A stretch of 39,256 nt of DNA from Allobosea sp. (GTDB taxonomy: Bacteria > Pseudomonadota > Alphaproteobacteria > Rhizobiales > Beijerinckiaceae), in contig NZ_JAFKFX010000055.1 of assembly GCF_017308075.1 (NCBI RefSeq), positions 1 through 39,256 of the forward strand, read 5' to 3'. Positions 29,679 to 38,344 of the stretch are shown piece after piece. Made by a program: the position numbers and the translations under genes. The notes beneath the pieces were generated by a model. The model was not told the DNA's origin, made no database searches, and saw only the letters and a program-made list of their open reading frames with translations. How positions within the stretch are numbered: the stretch's first letter is position 1; each line of letters starts with the position of its first letter.

Positions 29679-30224
29679 TCAGGCGGTCAGGTCGGCGGCG
29701 ATACGGGCGCGGATCAGCTGGGCCAGATTCTTGGCTGCCCGGATCTGGGCGTCGCGCGCGGCCCGCAGGCTGGCGAAACGTTGGGTCGAGCGTTCATAGG
29801 GTGCGCGCACCACGCTCTGCCCGGAGGCGATAACCTCGTTGGAACCGTTGCGGAGCAATTGCCAGTCGGCCGTCGCGACCAGAATCGCCGAATCGGCGCG
29901 GCCATTGGCGTAGTCGACGGTGATGACCTCGAGCGTCTCGCTAGTGGTGGCGACGAGGCGGAACTTCTTCTGCAGATCGGGCGCGCCGCCGCCATCGAGC
30001 TCGAAGACGAGTTCGTTGCGCAGATAGTGGCCGACCAGGCCCTTGATCTCGGGCACCTCGATGCTGAGCATGGCATTGCGGACATTGTCGCCGACCTTGC
30101 TCACCGTACCGTCGGCATAGAGCGGCCGGAAACAACCGCCGGCGAGTGCCGCCAGGGTGAGAGCGGCGGCCAGCGCGAGCGGCCGGCCGCGACGGCGGGT
30201 GAATCCGGCTTCAGACGACGACAT
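29679..30224 (-). CDS. lptE: LPS-assembly lipoprotein LptE
   Basis: LptE plugs the LptD barrel that inserts lipopolysaccharide into the outer membrane. The 181-residue protein has an Arg-rich start, a hydrophobic signal (about 16-28) and a lipobox ending LAGGC with Cys31 as the lipidation site, followed by FRPLYADG, a common LptE start. The rest is the predicted alpha/beta domain with [23 protein letters not shown]. Its start overlaps the leuS end by 14 bases, and holA follows 16 bases on. Confidence 0.9.
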   Translation of the reverse strand: MSSSEAGFTRRRGRPLALAAALTLAALAGGCFRPLYADGTVSKVGDNVRNAMLSIEVPEIKGLVGHYLRNELVFELDGGGAPDLQKKFRLVATTSETLEVITVDYANGRADSAILVATADWQLLRNGSNEVIASGQSVVRAPYERSTQRFASLRAARDAQIRAAKNLAQLIRARIAADLTA

Positions 30225-32835
30225 TCACGATTCTCCCGGGGACCACGATGATCTTGCGGATCGTCCGGCCTTCCAGCGCCCTGACAACGGCCTCGGAGCC
30301 GCGCGCAGCCGCTTCGACCGCCTGCGGATCGGCGTCGGCCGCCACGGTCAGCTCCGCCCGCTTCTTGCCGTTGATCTGCACGGGAAGGATGATGCTGTCA
30401 TCGCGTAACAAATCCGTTTCCGCTTCCGGCCAGGCTGCTTCGCCGGCGAGGCCCGGCAAGCCCAGCGCCTGCCAGCATTCCTCGGCGAGATGCGGCATCA
30501 TCGGGGCGACAAGCTGCGTCGCGATCATGGCGGATTCATGCAGGGCGAAGCCGATATCGGCCGGAAGCTCGGCGCTTTCCGCAGCGGCATCGGCCGTCTT
30601 GGCGATGGCGTTGGTCAGCGAATAGACCTGCGCGACGCAACGGTTGAAGGCGAGCCGCTCGATATCGGCGCCGACCGCATGCAGGGCCCGGTGGCTCGCC
30701 TTGCGCAGCAAGGTGGCGACATCGCCGAAGCCGGCAGGGCGGCTGATCCGGTTGCCGGTGCGCGCGGCGATTTCGCTGACCAGACGCCAGAGGCGCTGGA
30801 CGAAGCGGGCGGCACCCTGGACGCCTTCGTCGCTCCAGATCACGTCGCGATCCGGCGGGGAATCGGAGAGCATGAACCAGCGGGCGGTATCGGCGCCGTA
30901 GGAGGCGATGATGTCGTCGGGATCGACGACGTTCTTCTTCGACTTCGACATCTTCTCGATCGAGCCGATCTCGATCGGGGCGCCGGTGTCGACATGGAAG
31001 CCACGCCGCTCGCTGCCATTGCTCTCGATGCGGACATCGCCCGGCTCTACCCAGGCGCCGTCCTGCGCCCGATAGGTCTCGTGCACGACCATGCCCTGGG
31101 TGAACATGCCGTCGAAAGGCTCGTCCACGCCGGCATGGCCGGTCGCCTTCATGGCGCGGGTGAAGAAGCGCGAATAGAGCAGGTGCAGGATCGCGTGCTC
31201 GACCCCGCCGATATACTGGTTGATCGGCAGGAAGCGGTCGACCGCGCTGCGCTCGGTCGGGCTGGTTTCGAGCCAGGGATTGGTGAAGCGCGCGAAATAC
31301 CAGGACGAATCGACGAAGGTGTCCATCGTGTCGGTTTCGCGGCGCGCCGGCTTGCCGCATTGCGGGCAGGCGACATGCTTCCAGCTCGGATGATGGTCGA
31401 GCGGATTGCCCGGCTTGTCGAAGGAGATGTCATCCGGCAGCTTCACCGGCAGCTGCTCTTCCGGCACCGGCACCGTGCCGCAATCGGCACAGTGGATGAT
31501 CGGGATCGGGCAGCCCCAGTAGCGCTGGCGCGAGATGCCCCAGTCGCGCAGGCGGAAATTGACCTTACGCTGGCCGACCGGACGGTTGCCGCGGGTTTCT
31601 GCCTCGAGACGCCGCGCGACCTCCTCTTTCGCCTCCGGAATGGTCATACCGTCGAGGAAGCGCGAATTGATCATCCGGCCATCGTCGGTAAAGGCGGTGT
31701 CGGTGATCACGAAGCTCGTGGGATCGACGCCCTCCGGGCAGACCACCGGGGTATTGCCGAGGTCGTATTTGTTGACGAAGTCGAGGTCGCGCTGATCATG
31801 CGCCGGGCAGCCGAAGATCGCGCCGGTGCCGTATTCCATCAGGATGAAGTTCGCCACATAGATCGGCAAAGTCCATTTTGAATCAAAGGGATGGACGGCG
31901 CGCAGGCCGGTGTCGAAGCCGAGCTTGCCGGCCTTGTCGATCGCCTCCTGGGCGGTGCCGGTGCGCTTGCACTCGGTTATGAAGGCCTGCAGCTCGGGGT
32001 TGTCGCGCGCTGCCGCCTTGGCGAGCGGATGGTCCGCGGCGACCGCCATGAACTTCGCGCCGAACAGCGTGTCCGGCCGGGTCGTGTAGATTTCCAGCTC
32101 GTCCTGGCCGAGCCCGTTCGATTCGAGCGCGAAACGAATCAGCAGCCCCTCGGAGCGGCCGATCCAGTTCTTCTGCATCAGACGGACCTTGTCCGGCCAG
32201 CGCTCCAGCCCGTCGAGCGCGTCATTGAGCTCCTGGGCATAATTGGTGATCTTGAAGAACCACTGGGTCAGCTCGCGCTGCTCGACGACGGCGCCCGAGC
32301 GCCAGCCGCGGCCGTCGATGACCTGCTCATTGGCGAGCACGGTCTCGTCGACCGGGTCCCAGTTGACCTTGGCGGTCTTGCGGTCGACCAGCCCGGACTT
32401 CAGGAAATCGAGGAAGAGCTTCTGCTGGTGGCGGTAATAGCTGGGGTCGCAGGTGGCGAGCTCGCGGCTCCAGTCGAGCGACAGGCCCATGGACTGCAGC
32501 TGGGTGCGCATCGTCGCGATATTGGCGTAGGTCCATTCGCGCGGATGCACCTTGTTGGCCTTGGCGGCGTTCTCCGCCGGCAAGCCGAAGGCGTCCCATC
32601 CCATCGGATGGAGCACGGCGAAACCCTTGGCGCGCTTGTAGCGTGCGACAACGTCGCCCATCGCGTAGTTCCGGACATGGCCCATATGAATGCGTCCCGA
32701 CGGATAGGGAAACATCTCGAGGACGTAATAGGCCGGGCGCGTATCGTCGTTGCGGGTCTCGAAGAGCTTGCGCTCATCCCAGACCTTGCGCCATTTCGGC
32801 TCGGCTTCCTTCGGGTTGTAGCGTTCGGCGGCCAT
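30211..32835 (-). CDS. leuS: Leucyl-tRNA synthetase
   Basis: LeuRS charges tRNA-Leu and edits mischarged products. The 874-residue class I synthetase has the HIGH-type motif in [21 protein letters not shown] and the CP1 editing domain with [20 protein letters not shown]. It also has a zinc-site region ([22 protein letters not shown]) and the KMSKS motif in [15 protein letters not shown]. The C-terminal tRNA-binding domain ends [11 protein letters not shown]. Start ATG at 32835, [17 protein letters not shown], is typical. It leads leuS-lptE-holA and is divergent from the yggS-type gene. Confidence 0.98.
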   Translation of the reverse strand: MAAERYNPKEAEPKWRKVWDERKLFETRNDDTRPAYYVLEMFPYPSGRIHMGHVRNYAMGDVVARYKRAKGFAVLHPMGWDAFGLPAENAAKANKVHPREWTYANIATMRTQLQSMGLSLDWSRELATCDPSYYRHQQKLFLDFLKSGLVDRKTAKVNWDPVDETVLANEQVIDGRGWRSGAVVEQRELTQWFFKITNYAQELNDALDGLERWPDKVRLMQKNWIGRSEGLLIRFALESNGLGQDELEIYTTRPDTLFGAKFMAVAADHPLAKAAARDNPELQAFITECKRTGTAQEAIDKAGKLGFDTGLRAVHPFDSKWTLPIYVANFILMEYGTGAIFGCPAHDQRDLDFVNKYDLGNTPVVCPEGVDPTSFVITDTAFTDDGRMINSRFLDGMTIPEAKEEVARRLEAETRGNRPVGQRKVNFRLRDWGISRQRYWGCPIPIIHCADCGTVPVPEEQLPVKLPDDISFDKPGNPLDHHPSWKHVACPQCGKPARRETDTMDTFVDSSWYFARFTNPWLETSPTERSAVDRFLPINQYIGGVEHAILHLLYSRFFTRAMKATGHAGVDEPFDGMFTQGMVVHETYRAQDGAWVEPGDVRIESNGSERRGFHVDTGAPIEIGSIEKMSKSKKNVVDPDDIIASYGADTARWFMLSDSPPDRDVIWSDEGVQGAARFVQRLWRLVSEIAARTGNRISRPAGFGDVATLLRKASHRALHAVGADIERLAFNRCVAQVYSLTNAIAKTADAAAESAELPADIGFALHESAMIATQLVAPMMPHLAEECWQALGLPGLAGEAAWPEAETDLLRDDSIILPVQINGKKRAELTVAADADPQAVEAAARGSEAVVRALEGRTIRKIIVVPGRIVNVVV

Positions 32836-32946
32836 GCTGATCGTGTCGTTCTTGCGTGATCGGACTCGCCCGGACTAGGACACCATCGGACGCGCCGGGT
32901 CAATGTTTGGAACGGTTTGGCTGCGATGCGGGCAAGGGGCGAGACA

Positions 32947-33627
32947 ATGCAGGATGCACTGACGGGATTGCAGGAGACCAGAGCGGCGATCGCGCGAGCC
33001 GCGGATGATTTCGGCCGCAAGCCCGAGGATGTGACGCTGATCGCCGTCTCCAAGACCAAGCCGGTGGACGCGATATTGCCGGTTCTCGAGGCCGGGCAGA
33101 TCGATTTCGGCGAGAACTATGTGCAGGAAGCCAAGGCGAAATGGCCGGAGCTGCGCGAGCGCTTCCCGCAGGCAAGGTTGCACATGATCGGGCCGCTGCA
33201 GTCCAACAAGGCGAAGGAGGCGGTGGCACTATTCGATGCGATCCACTCGCTCGACCGGGAGAGCCTCGCCAAGGAATTGTCGCGCGAGATCGCGCGCAGC
33301 GGCCGCGCGCCGCGGCTGATCGTCCAGGTCAACACCGGGGCCGAGCCGCAGAAGGGTGGCGTGCTGCCGGCCGATGTGGACGCCTTCCTGACGAGCTGCC
33401 GGGTGACCTACGGGCTGGAGATCGAGGGGCTGATGTGCATCCCGCCGGCCGACGAGCCGCCCTCGCCGCACTTCGCGCTGCTCGCCAAGATCGCGGCCCG
33501 CAACGGGCTCAAGACCCTCTCCATGGGCATGAGCGCCGATTACGAGGCGGCGATCCAGCTCGGCGCCACGCATGTGCGCGTCGGTAGCGCGATCTTCGGC
33601 GCGCGCGATTACGGCACTACCGGATAA
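32947..33627 (+). CDS. YggS/PROSC-family pyridoxal-phosphate homeostasis protein
   Basis: This 226-residue protein is a PLP-binding TIM-barrel protein of the YggS family, which controls free PLP levels rather than catalysing a known reaction. It shows VTLIAVSKTKPVDAILPVLEAGQIDFGENYVQEA, where the Lys in SKTK binds PLP, LHMIGPLQSNKAKEAV, and the C-terminal LSMGMSADYEAAIQLGATHVRVGSAIFG. I chose ATG 32947 because AAGGGG lies seven bases upstream; ATG 32926 is also in frame. It is alone and divergent from leuS. Confidence 0.93.
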   Translation: MQDALTGLQETRAAIARAADDFGRKPEDVTLIAVSKTKPVDAILPVLEAGQIDFGENYVQEAKAKWPELRERFPQARLHMIGPLQSNKAKEAVALFDAIHSLDRESLAKELSREIARSGRAPRLIVQVNTGAEPQKGGVLPADVDAFLTSCRVTYGLEIEGLMCIPPADEPPSPHFALLAKIAARNGLKTLSMGMSADYEAAIQLGATHVRVGSAIFGARDYGTTG

Positions 33628-33682
33628 TCAGCTGATATCGCTGACGGTTTTGGGTAGTGCCTGGTAGTGCCGAGGGCTGACC

Positions 33683-34060
33683 TCAGATCGGCTGGCCGAC
33701 ATCGATGCGATTGCCGTCCGGATCCTCGAAGACGAAGGCGCGCAAGCCGTAATCCTTGTTGCGCAGGCCCTTGACGATGCGCAGGCCGTGCGAACGGCAG
33801 AGCTCGTGCAAGGCGTCGACGTCCGCGACCATCATGTGGGCGATGTTGAAGGGCGCGGCCTTGTGATCCTTCTGCAGGGTCAGATGGATCTCGGCGCCGT
33901 CCTTCTTCAGGATCATGAAGCCGACCGGCTGGCCGTTCTCGAAGGTTTTCGTGAAGCCGAGCACGCCGACGTAGAAGGCGTGGGCGCGCTCCATGTCCCG
34001 GACGGGAAACATGGCGGCGACGCGGCCGAAGCCGATCGGGCGAGGAGAGCTGTCGTTCAT
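33683..34060 (-). CDS. VOC-family (glyoxalase/bleomycin-resistance fold) protein
   Basis: A 125-residue protein with the paired beta-alpha-beta-beta-beta fold of the VOC superfamily. FGRVAAMFPVRDMERAHAFYVGVLGFTKTF opens the first half and FNIAHMMVADVDALHELCRSHG the second. It ends with FEDPDGNRIDVGQ, whose Glu/Asp surroundings resemble the metal-binding end of the fold. Related proteins act as dioxygenases, isomerases or antibiotic-binding proteins, and nothing here decides between these. The ATG at 34060 is the first in a family-like position; the frame stays open further upstream without similarity. Confidence 0.88.
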   Translation of the reverse strand: MNDSSPRPIGFGRVAAMFPVRDMERAHAFYVGVLGFTKTFENGQPVGFMILKKDGAEIHLTLQKDHKAAPFNIAHMMVADVDALHELCRSHGLRIVKGLRNKDYGLRAFVFEDPDGNRIDVGQPI

Positions 34061-34368
34061 GGCAAGGTCTCGCTGCCGGAGGTGGCCCGATCGTCCGGGA
34101 CGTTGCCCGGCCGGACGGCCTCTCCGCGATTGATCGTCGAGACGGTGCTCCGCGTCATGATCGCTGCCTTCGCGGCGATTCTCAAGCACCTAAGCAGCAT
34201 CCGGCAATGACGATTTTGCTCCAAAGTTCTCCGTCATCCCGGACAAGCCGCGTCAGCGGCGCAGCTCCGGGATCCATCGTAGAGCGCCGCGCCTCATGAT
34301 GGATCCCGGGACGAAGCTGCGCTTCGCCCAGGATGACGGGGGGTGGATTCAGCTGAAATCAGCTGGAT
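34061..34368. other. Intergenic stretch with REP element and VOC promoter region
   Basis: No gene is supported in these 308 bases. They hold the upstream region of the VOC gene (34061-34230) and the REP-like element at 34231-34339. The rest is the short gap to the L,D-transpeptidase stop. Confidence 0.6.
34231..34339. repeat. REP-like palindromic element (CCGTCATCC type)
   Basis: CCGTCATCC at 34231-34239 and GGATGACGG at 34331-34339 are inverted ends. Inside, CCCGGGATCCATC-type sequence appears in both orientations (GGGATCCATC near 34270 and GATGGATCCCGGG near 34300). The element forms a long imperfect hairpin and resembles interspersed palindromes of Hyphomicrobiales genomes. Confidence 0.75.
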
Positions 34369-34920
34369 CTAGCGGACCACCAAGGTGCAGGCCCGCGCCA
34401 GCCGTGGCAGGACCTTGGCGAAGACATGGCCCTCGACCGCGACGCAGCCGGCGGTCGGCGTGAAGCCGGGCCGGGCCAGGTGCCAGAAGATCGCGCTGCC
34501 CCGGCCGCGCCTGACAGGTGCGTCGTTCCAGCCGAGCTCGACGATGATGTCGTAGAGATGGTCGGCGCGGGCGAGCCGCTCCTCGGCCTCGCCCGGCGGG
34601 CGGTCGATCAACCGGTTGTAGCGCCGGTCGGCCATGTCGTCGCACCAGGCGTCGCGCGGGCCGATCCGGCGCGCCGGCAGGAGGCTCGCGGGGCGCGGCA
34701 GCCGATCGCCGCGGAAGAACAGGCGGCGCAGCGGCAGTTTCGCCCTGGGGGTGCCGCCATCGCCTTCGCGCTTGTCGACTTTGATGCCGGAGCGGCCGAG
34801 CGCGCAGGGAAAGACCGCTGCGCCGGCCTTCAGGAAACCCTTGCTCGGATCGCGCACCGAGCGCACCACGATGATCCGTGTCAACCGGCTCGCGCCGGCA
34901 CGGTTTTCAGCTTTGCTCAC
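34369..34920 (-). CDS. L,D-transpeptidase (YkuD) catalytic-domain protein
   Basis: A 183-residue protein with the YkuD fold: an entry motif KREGDGGTPRAKLPLRRLFFRGD and the active-site region SAIFWHLARPGFTPTAGCVAVE, giving the His and catalytic Cys. Such enzymes make 3-3 peptidoglycan cross-links or attach proteins to the wall. I see no clear signal peptide, as in the COG3786-like subgroup, so localisation is uncertain. GTG at 34920 is chosen because AAGGAT lies four bases upstream; the open frame before it is non-conserved-looking. Divergent from the response regulator. Confidence 0.88.
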   Translation of the reverse strand: MSKAENRAGASRLTRIIVVRSVRDPSKGFLKAGAAVFPCALGRSGIKVDKREGDGGTPRAKLPLRRLFFRGDRLPRPASLLPARRIGPRDAWCDDMADRRYNRLIDRPPGEAEERLARADHLYDIIVELGWNDAPVRRGRGSAIFWHLARPGFTPTAGCVAVEGHVFAKVLPRLARACTLVVR

Positions 34921-35121
34921 GGCGATCCTTGTCCTGGACGGCTTGCCGGCGCCTTTGTTGGGCCGGTTGCTGCAAGATTCGCGTCGGAGGGTTAGCGGCG
35001 GGTGAACGCGAAAGTTCGCTTGCGATCGGCTCTTGCGCGCGCCGGCGCCACGCCGCGACTGCGCCAAGCGGGCCAAATGAGAAAAACGTGATCGCCGGCA
35101 TAGGCTTGGCGAATGGCCTGC

Positions 35122-35158
35122 GTGAAAAACCGGTTCCCACTTTTTCCTGCCATGCTCT
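35122..35158. repeat. Half-copy of the AGAGCAT-type interspersed repeat
   Basis: GTGAAAAACCGGTTCCCACT continuing to CATGCTCT ends in the same ATGCTCT terminus as the element at 28526-28638. It lies 38 bases upstream of the response-regulator start and may influence that promoter. Confidence 0.5.
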
Positions 35159-35195
35159 AGTGTCGGCACGAACGCAATCGAGCTGAATCGGTCTC

Positions 35196-35882
35196 ATGTC
35201 AGCCACGCATCATATCCTGCTCGTCGACGACGACCAGAGTCTGCGCGACGCGCTTGCCGAGCAGCTGGCGCTCTATGACGAGTTCCGGGTTTCCTCGACC
35301 GAGACGGCGACCGGCAGCGTCAGGATGGTCCAGGCCGAGCGCGTCGACCTCGTCGTGATGGATGTCGGCCTGCCCGACATGGACGGGCGCGAGGCGGTCA
35401 AGCTGATGCGCAAGAATGGCTTCAAGAGCCCGGTGATCATGCTGACCGGCCAGGGCTCGGACGCCGACACTGTGCTCGGGCTCGAGGCAGGCGCCAATGA
35501 TTACGTCGTCAAGCCGTTCAAGTTCGCCGTCCTGCTCGCCCGGATCCGGGCCCATCTGCGGCAATACGAAGCCAGCGAGGACGCGGTCTTTCAGGTCGGG
35601 CCCTACACTTTCCATCCGGGCTCGAAGCTCCTGGTCAACGCCAAGGGCTCGAAGACCAAGCTGACCGAGAAGGAAACCGCGATCCTGCGCTTCCTCTACC
35701 GTGCCGGGCGCAAGCCGATCGCGCGCGAGGTGCTGCTGCAGGAGGTCTGGGGCTATAATTCGCAGGTCACGACCCATACGCTGGAGACGCATATCTACCG
35801 GCTCCGGCAGAAGATCGAGCCCGACCCCGCCAATGCCCGCCTCCTCGTGACCGATGCCGGTGGCTATCGGCTGAACCCCTGA
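35196..35882 (+). CDS. OmpR-family response regulator (orphan)
   Basis: The 228-residue protein has a receiver domain (about 6-120) with the acidic pocket DDD at 11-13, phospho-acceptor Asp56 in VVMDVGLPDMDG, Thr in IMLTGQ and Lys in YVVKPFK. The C-terminal winged-helix DNA-binding domain (about 130-226) includes LTEKETAILRFLYRAGRKPI, REVLLQEVWGYN and THTLETHIYRLRQKIEPDP. No histidine kinase is adjacent, so it is an orphan here. It is four bases upstream of a cyclic-nucleotide-binding-domain protein, its likely operon partner. Confidence 0.93.
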   Translation: MSATHHILLVDDDQSLRDALAEQLALYDEFRVSSTETATGSVRMVQAERVDLVVMDVGLPDMDGREAVKLMRKNGFKSPVIMLTGQGSDADTVLGLEAGANDYVVKPFKFAVLLARIRAHLRQYEASEDAVFQVGPYTFHPGSKLLVNAKGSKTKLTEKETAILRFLYRAGRKPIAREVLLQEVWGYNSQVTTHTLETHIYRLRQKIEPDPANARLLVTDAGGYRLNP

Positions 35883-35886
35883 GATC

Positions 35887-36351
35887 ATGGCCCTCAACGA
35901 CGACATCGCATTCCTGGCCCGGCAACCGCTGCTGAGCCTGATGGATCGCGACGCGCTGCGCCTCGTCGCCTTCGCGGCGGAAAGCCGCAGCTTGCGCGCC
36001 GGCGACGTGCTGTTCCGTCGTGGCGAGGGCTCGGACGGCGCTTTTCTCGTCGTCTCCGGCGCGGTCGCGCTCAGCCGCGAGGATGACGGGCGCCCGGCGG
36101 AGGAGATTGCCGGGCCGGGCGCGCTGATCGGCGAGCTCGCTCTGTTCGCGGCGCTGGAGCGGCCGGCGACGGCGATCGCGCGCGAGCCGACGCAGGTGAT
36201 GAAGCTGTCGCGCAGCGTGATGCGGCGGGTGCTCGCCGAATCGCCGGATTCGGCGGCTGCCCTCGCGCATGCGATCGAGGAACGGCTGACGGAGTTCACC
36301 GGCGAACTCGCCTCGGTCGGCATGTCGCTCCGGGCGATCGACTGGCGCTGA
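35887..36351 (+). CDS. Stand-alone cyclic-nucleotide-binding (Crp/Fnr-type) domain protein
   Basis: A 154-residue protein consisting of one CRP-like beta-roll (about 8-125) with LRAGDVLFRRGEGSDGAFLVVSGAVAL and GPGALIGELALFAALERPATAIA. The GELALF and RPATA pattern is the phosphate-binding cassette, with Glu and Arg in the positions used for cyclic nucleotide. There is no helix-turn-helix, so it is not a transcription factor by itself. Spaced four bases after the response regulator; they are probably cotranscribed. A ligand is plausible but unproven. Confidence 0.9.
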   Translation: MALNDDIAFLARQPLLSLMDRDALRLVAFAAESRSLRAGDVLFRRGEGSDGAFLVVSGAVALSREDDGRPAEEIAGPGALIGELALFAALERPATAIAREPTQVMKLSRSVMRRVLAESPDSAAALAHAIEERLTEFTGELASVGMSLRAIDWR

Positions 36352-36382
36352 GCGGCTGCGTCCTCGCGGTTCGCGGCGCCGG

Positions 36383-37198
36383 TCAGAGCTCCAGCGTCAC
36401 CGTGACCGGGACGTGGTCGGAAGGGCGCTCCCAGCCGCGTGCCTCGCGCAGGAATTCGAGATCGCGCAGGGTCGGCTTCAGCCCGTCCGAGAGCCAGATA
36501 TGGTCGAGCCGGCGGCCGCGATTCGAGGCCTGCCAGTCGGCGGCGCGATAGCTCCACCAGCTGTAGAGCTTTTCCGGTTCGGGTTTCAGCGTGCGGGCGG
36601 CGTCGGTCCAGCCGAGCTCGCTGCGCAGCTTCTCCAGGGTCTGCGTCTCGATCGGAGTATGGCTGACGACGTCGAGGAGCTGCTTGTGGCTCCAGACATC
36701 GTGCTCGTAGGGGGCGATGTTGAGGTCGCCGACCAGGATGCTCGGCCGTCCCGACGGGTTCCTGGCCACGCCCCAGGCGCCGAGCGCGTCGAGGAACTGC
36801 AGCTTGTGTGCGAATTTCGGGTTGGCCTCGGGATCGGCGATGTCGCCCCCGGCCGGGATGTAGAAGTTATGGATGGCGATGCCGGCGGCCGCTCCGGCGC
36901 CCTTGTCGAGAACGACGCTCATATGGCGGGCGTCGTTGCGCTCGCACATCGCCATTGCTTCCGTCTCGGAGAAGGGCAGCTTCGAGACGATGGCGACGCC
37001 GTTATAGCCCTTGTTGCCGATGAAGGCCTGGTGGACATAGCCGGCTTCGGCGAAGGCCTTGGCCGGGAACTGCTCGTCCGGCGTCTTGGTCTCCTGCAGG
37101 CAGAGGATATCGGGACTGTGCTTCCCGAGAAATTCGGTGACCATGCCGATGCGCAGGCGCACCGAATTGATGTTCCAGGTGGTGACGTCGAGCTTCAC
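36383..37198 (-). CDS. xth: Exodeoxyribonuclease III (AP endonuclease)
   Basis: Xth cuts at abasic sites and removes 3' blocking groups in base-excision repair. The 271-residue protein begins MKLDVTTWNINSVRLR and has the metal-binding Glu in LCLQETKTPDEQFP, the catalytic Asp/Asn in LVGDLNIAPYEHDVW, RLDHIWLS and the final SDHVPV motif. GTG at 37198 fits the family start; a further ATG at 37279 gives a non-conserved Arg-rich extension. Convergent with the cNMP gene after 31 bases. Confidence 0.95.
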   Translation of the reverse strand: MKLDVTTWNINSVRLRIGMVTEFLGKHSPDILCLQETKTPDEQFPAKAFAEAGYVHQAFIGNKGYNGVAIVSKLPFSETEAMAMCERNDARHMSVVLDKGAGAAAGIAIHNFYIPAGGDIADPEANPKFAHKLQFLDALGAWGVARNPSGRPSILVGDLNIAPYEHDVWSHKQLLDVVSHTPIETQTLEKLRSELGWTDAARTLKPEPEKLYSWWSYRAADWQASNRGRRLDHIWLSDGLKPTLRDLEFLREARGWERPSDHVPVTVTLEL

Positions 37199-37338
37199 GC
37201 GCAGGATCCGGACGGCGGGGAGCCGGAAACTGGGTCGCCGCGCGCGGAAATGCAAGCGCCATGGCAGCCGCAGCGTCATTCCGGCGCGGCCTGCCGGCCG
37301 GGCCCGAGGGTTGCGGCCGGAACGGCGTCAGATGTGGC

Positions 37339-38154
37339 TCAGAGCACGCGCTCGTAATTGATCACGAAATTCTTCTGATCGGGCCGGCGCTGGGTGTCGA
37401 GATTGTAGAGCGAGACCGAGGTCTCGTAGCCCTGCGGGTCGATCACCACCCATTGCCTGAGCTCGTTGGCGGTCAGGTCGAAATTCAGGGTGATCTTCGA
37501 GGTGCCGCCGAGCGTCGAGCGGTCCTCGATCTTGACCGAGAGGATGTCGCCCTTGGTGCTGACGCCGGTCACGGTCGAATCCCGCGCCAGGTCCATATGC
37601 TCCTTGAGCAGGAATTTCAGCGGCGTCTGGCCGATCGAATAGAGGTCCTGCGTCGCCAGCTTCTTGTCGCGGATGGCGACCGAGGTGCCGTCGGCGATCA
37701 CCTCCATCGTCACCGGCGGACGGTATTCGAAGCGCATCTTGCCGGGGCGCTGGACATAGATCTTGCCCTCGAAGCGGCGGCCATCGGCGGCGAACTGGAT
37801 GAAGTCGCCCTGCAGGGTGGCGAAGCCGTTGAAATAGGCGTTCAGGCGCTCGACCGCTTCCGGCTTCGACAGCGGGGCGGATGGCCGCGAGGGCTTGGCG
37901 GCGGGCGTCGGGCGCGGCTCGTTGGTTGCGGCGACGACCGCGGCCGGCGCAGGCGCTGCGGCGGCGTCGACCCGCGGCATTCCAAGGCCGGGCGGCCGGG
38001 CGGGCGGCAGGGGGATGGCCCGCTGGCTCGTCTTCGGCGCCGGCGGCTGGGCTGCCGGCTTGATGTCGAGCGGCTGCGACATGACAGGCCCCGACGCCAG
38101 CGCGAGCGCCAGGGCGGCGGCTGCGAGAGCTGACATGGGGAGCGAGTGCTTCAT
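37339..38154 (-). CDS. LolA-like outer-membrane lipoprotein carrier protein
   Basis: A 271-residue exported protein. It has a signal peptide (MKHSLPMSALAAAALALALASG), a Pro/Ala-rich linker (about 25-105) and a LolA-type half-barrel domain (about 108-271). The domain shows AVERLNAYFNGFATLQGDFIQF, GKIYVQRPGKMRFEYRPP and WVVIDPQGYETSVSLYNL. LolA carries lipoproteins through the periplasm to LolB. The linker makes it longer than E. coli LolA, as in other alphaproteobacteria. ATG 38154 is preferred since the signal peptide follows directly. ftsK lies 190 bases upstream on the same strand, an order common in this class. Confidence 0.9.
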   Translation of the reverse strand: MKHSLPMSALAAAALALALASGPVMSQPLDIKPAAQPPAPKTSQRAIPLPPARPPGLGMPRVDAAAAPAPAAVVAATNEPRPTPAAKPSRPSAPLSKPEAVERLNAYFNGFATLQGDFIQFAADGRRFEGKIYVQRPGKMRFEYRPPVTMEVIADGTSVAIRDKKLATQDLYSIGQTPLKFLLKEHMDLARDSTVTGVSTKGDILSVKIEDRSTLGGTSKITLNFDLTANELRQWVVIDPQGYETSVSLYNLDTQRRPDQKNFVINYERVL

Positions 38155-38344
38155 GAGACGGTACGGTTCCGTTTGACTGCTTGCTAAGGATATCGTGGCG
38201 GCGCCGGCTGCCGGCAAGGGCTCAACGCCGCAGTCGCTGGCAAGGTTGCACATTGCTCATGGCATTTTCAGGACCGCTTTCGCGCGAACAAGGTCGGAAC
38301 ATGGCGGAAATGGCCGGTCATGCTCTGCCTTCGCCGCTGCGGGG

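Noticed and set aside
33612-33672. Inverted repeat CGGCACTACC/GGTAGTGCCG around a gap of about 40 bases after yggS
   Set aside because: The loop is long, there is no T-tract, and a second GGTAGTGCC copy competes; too weak to call a terminator.
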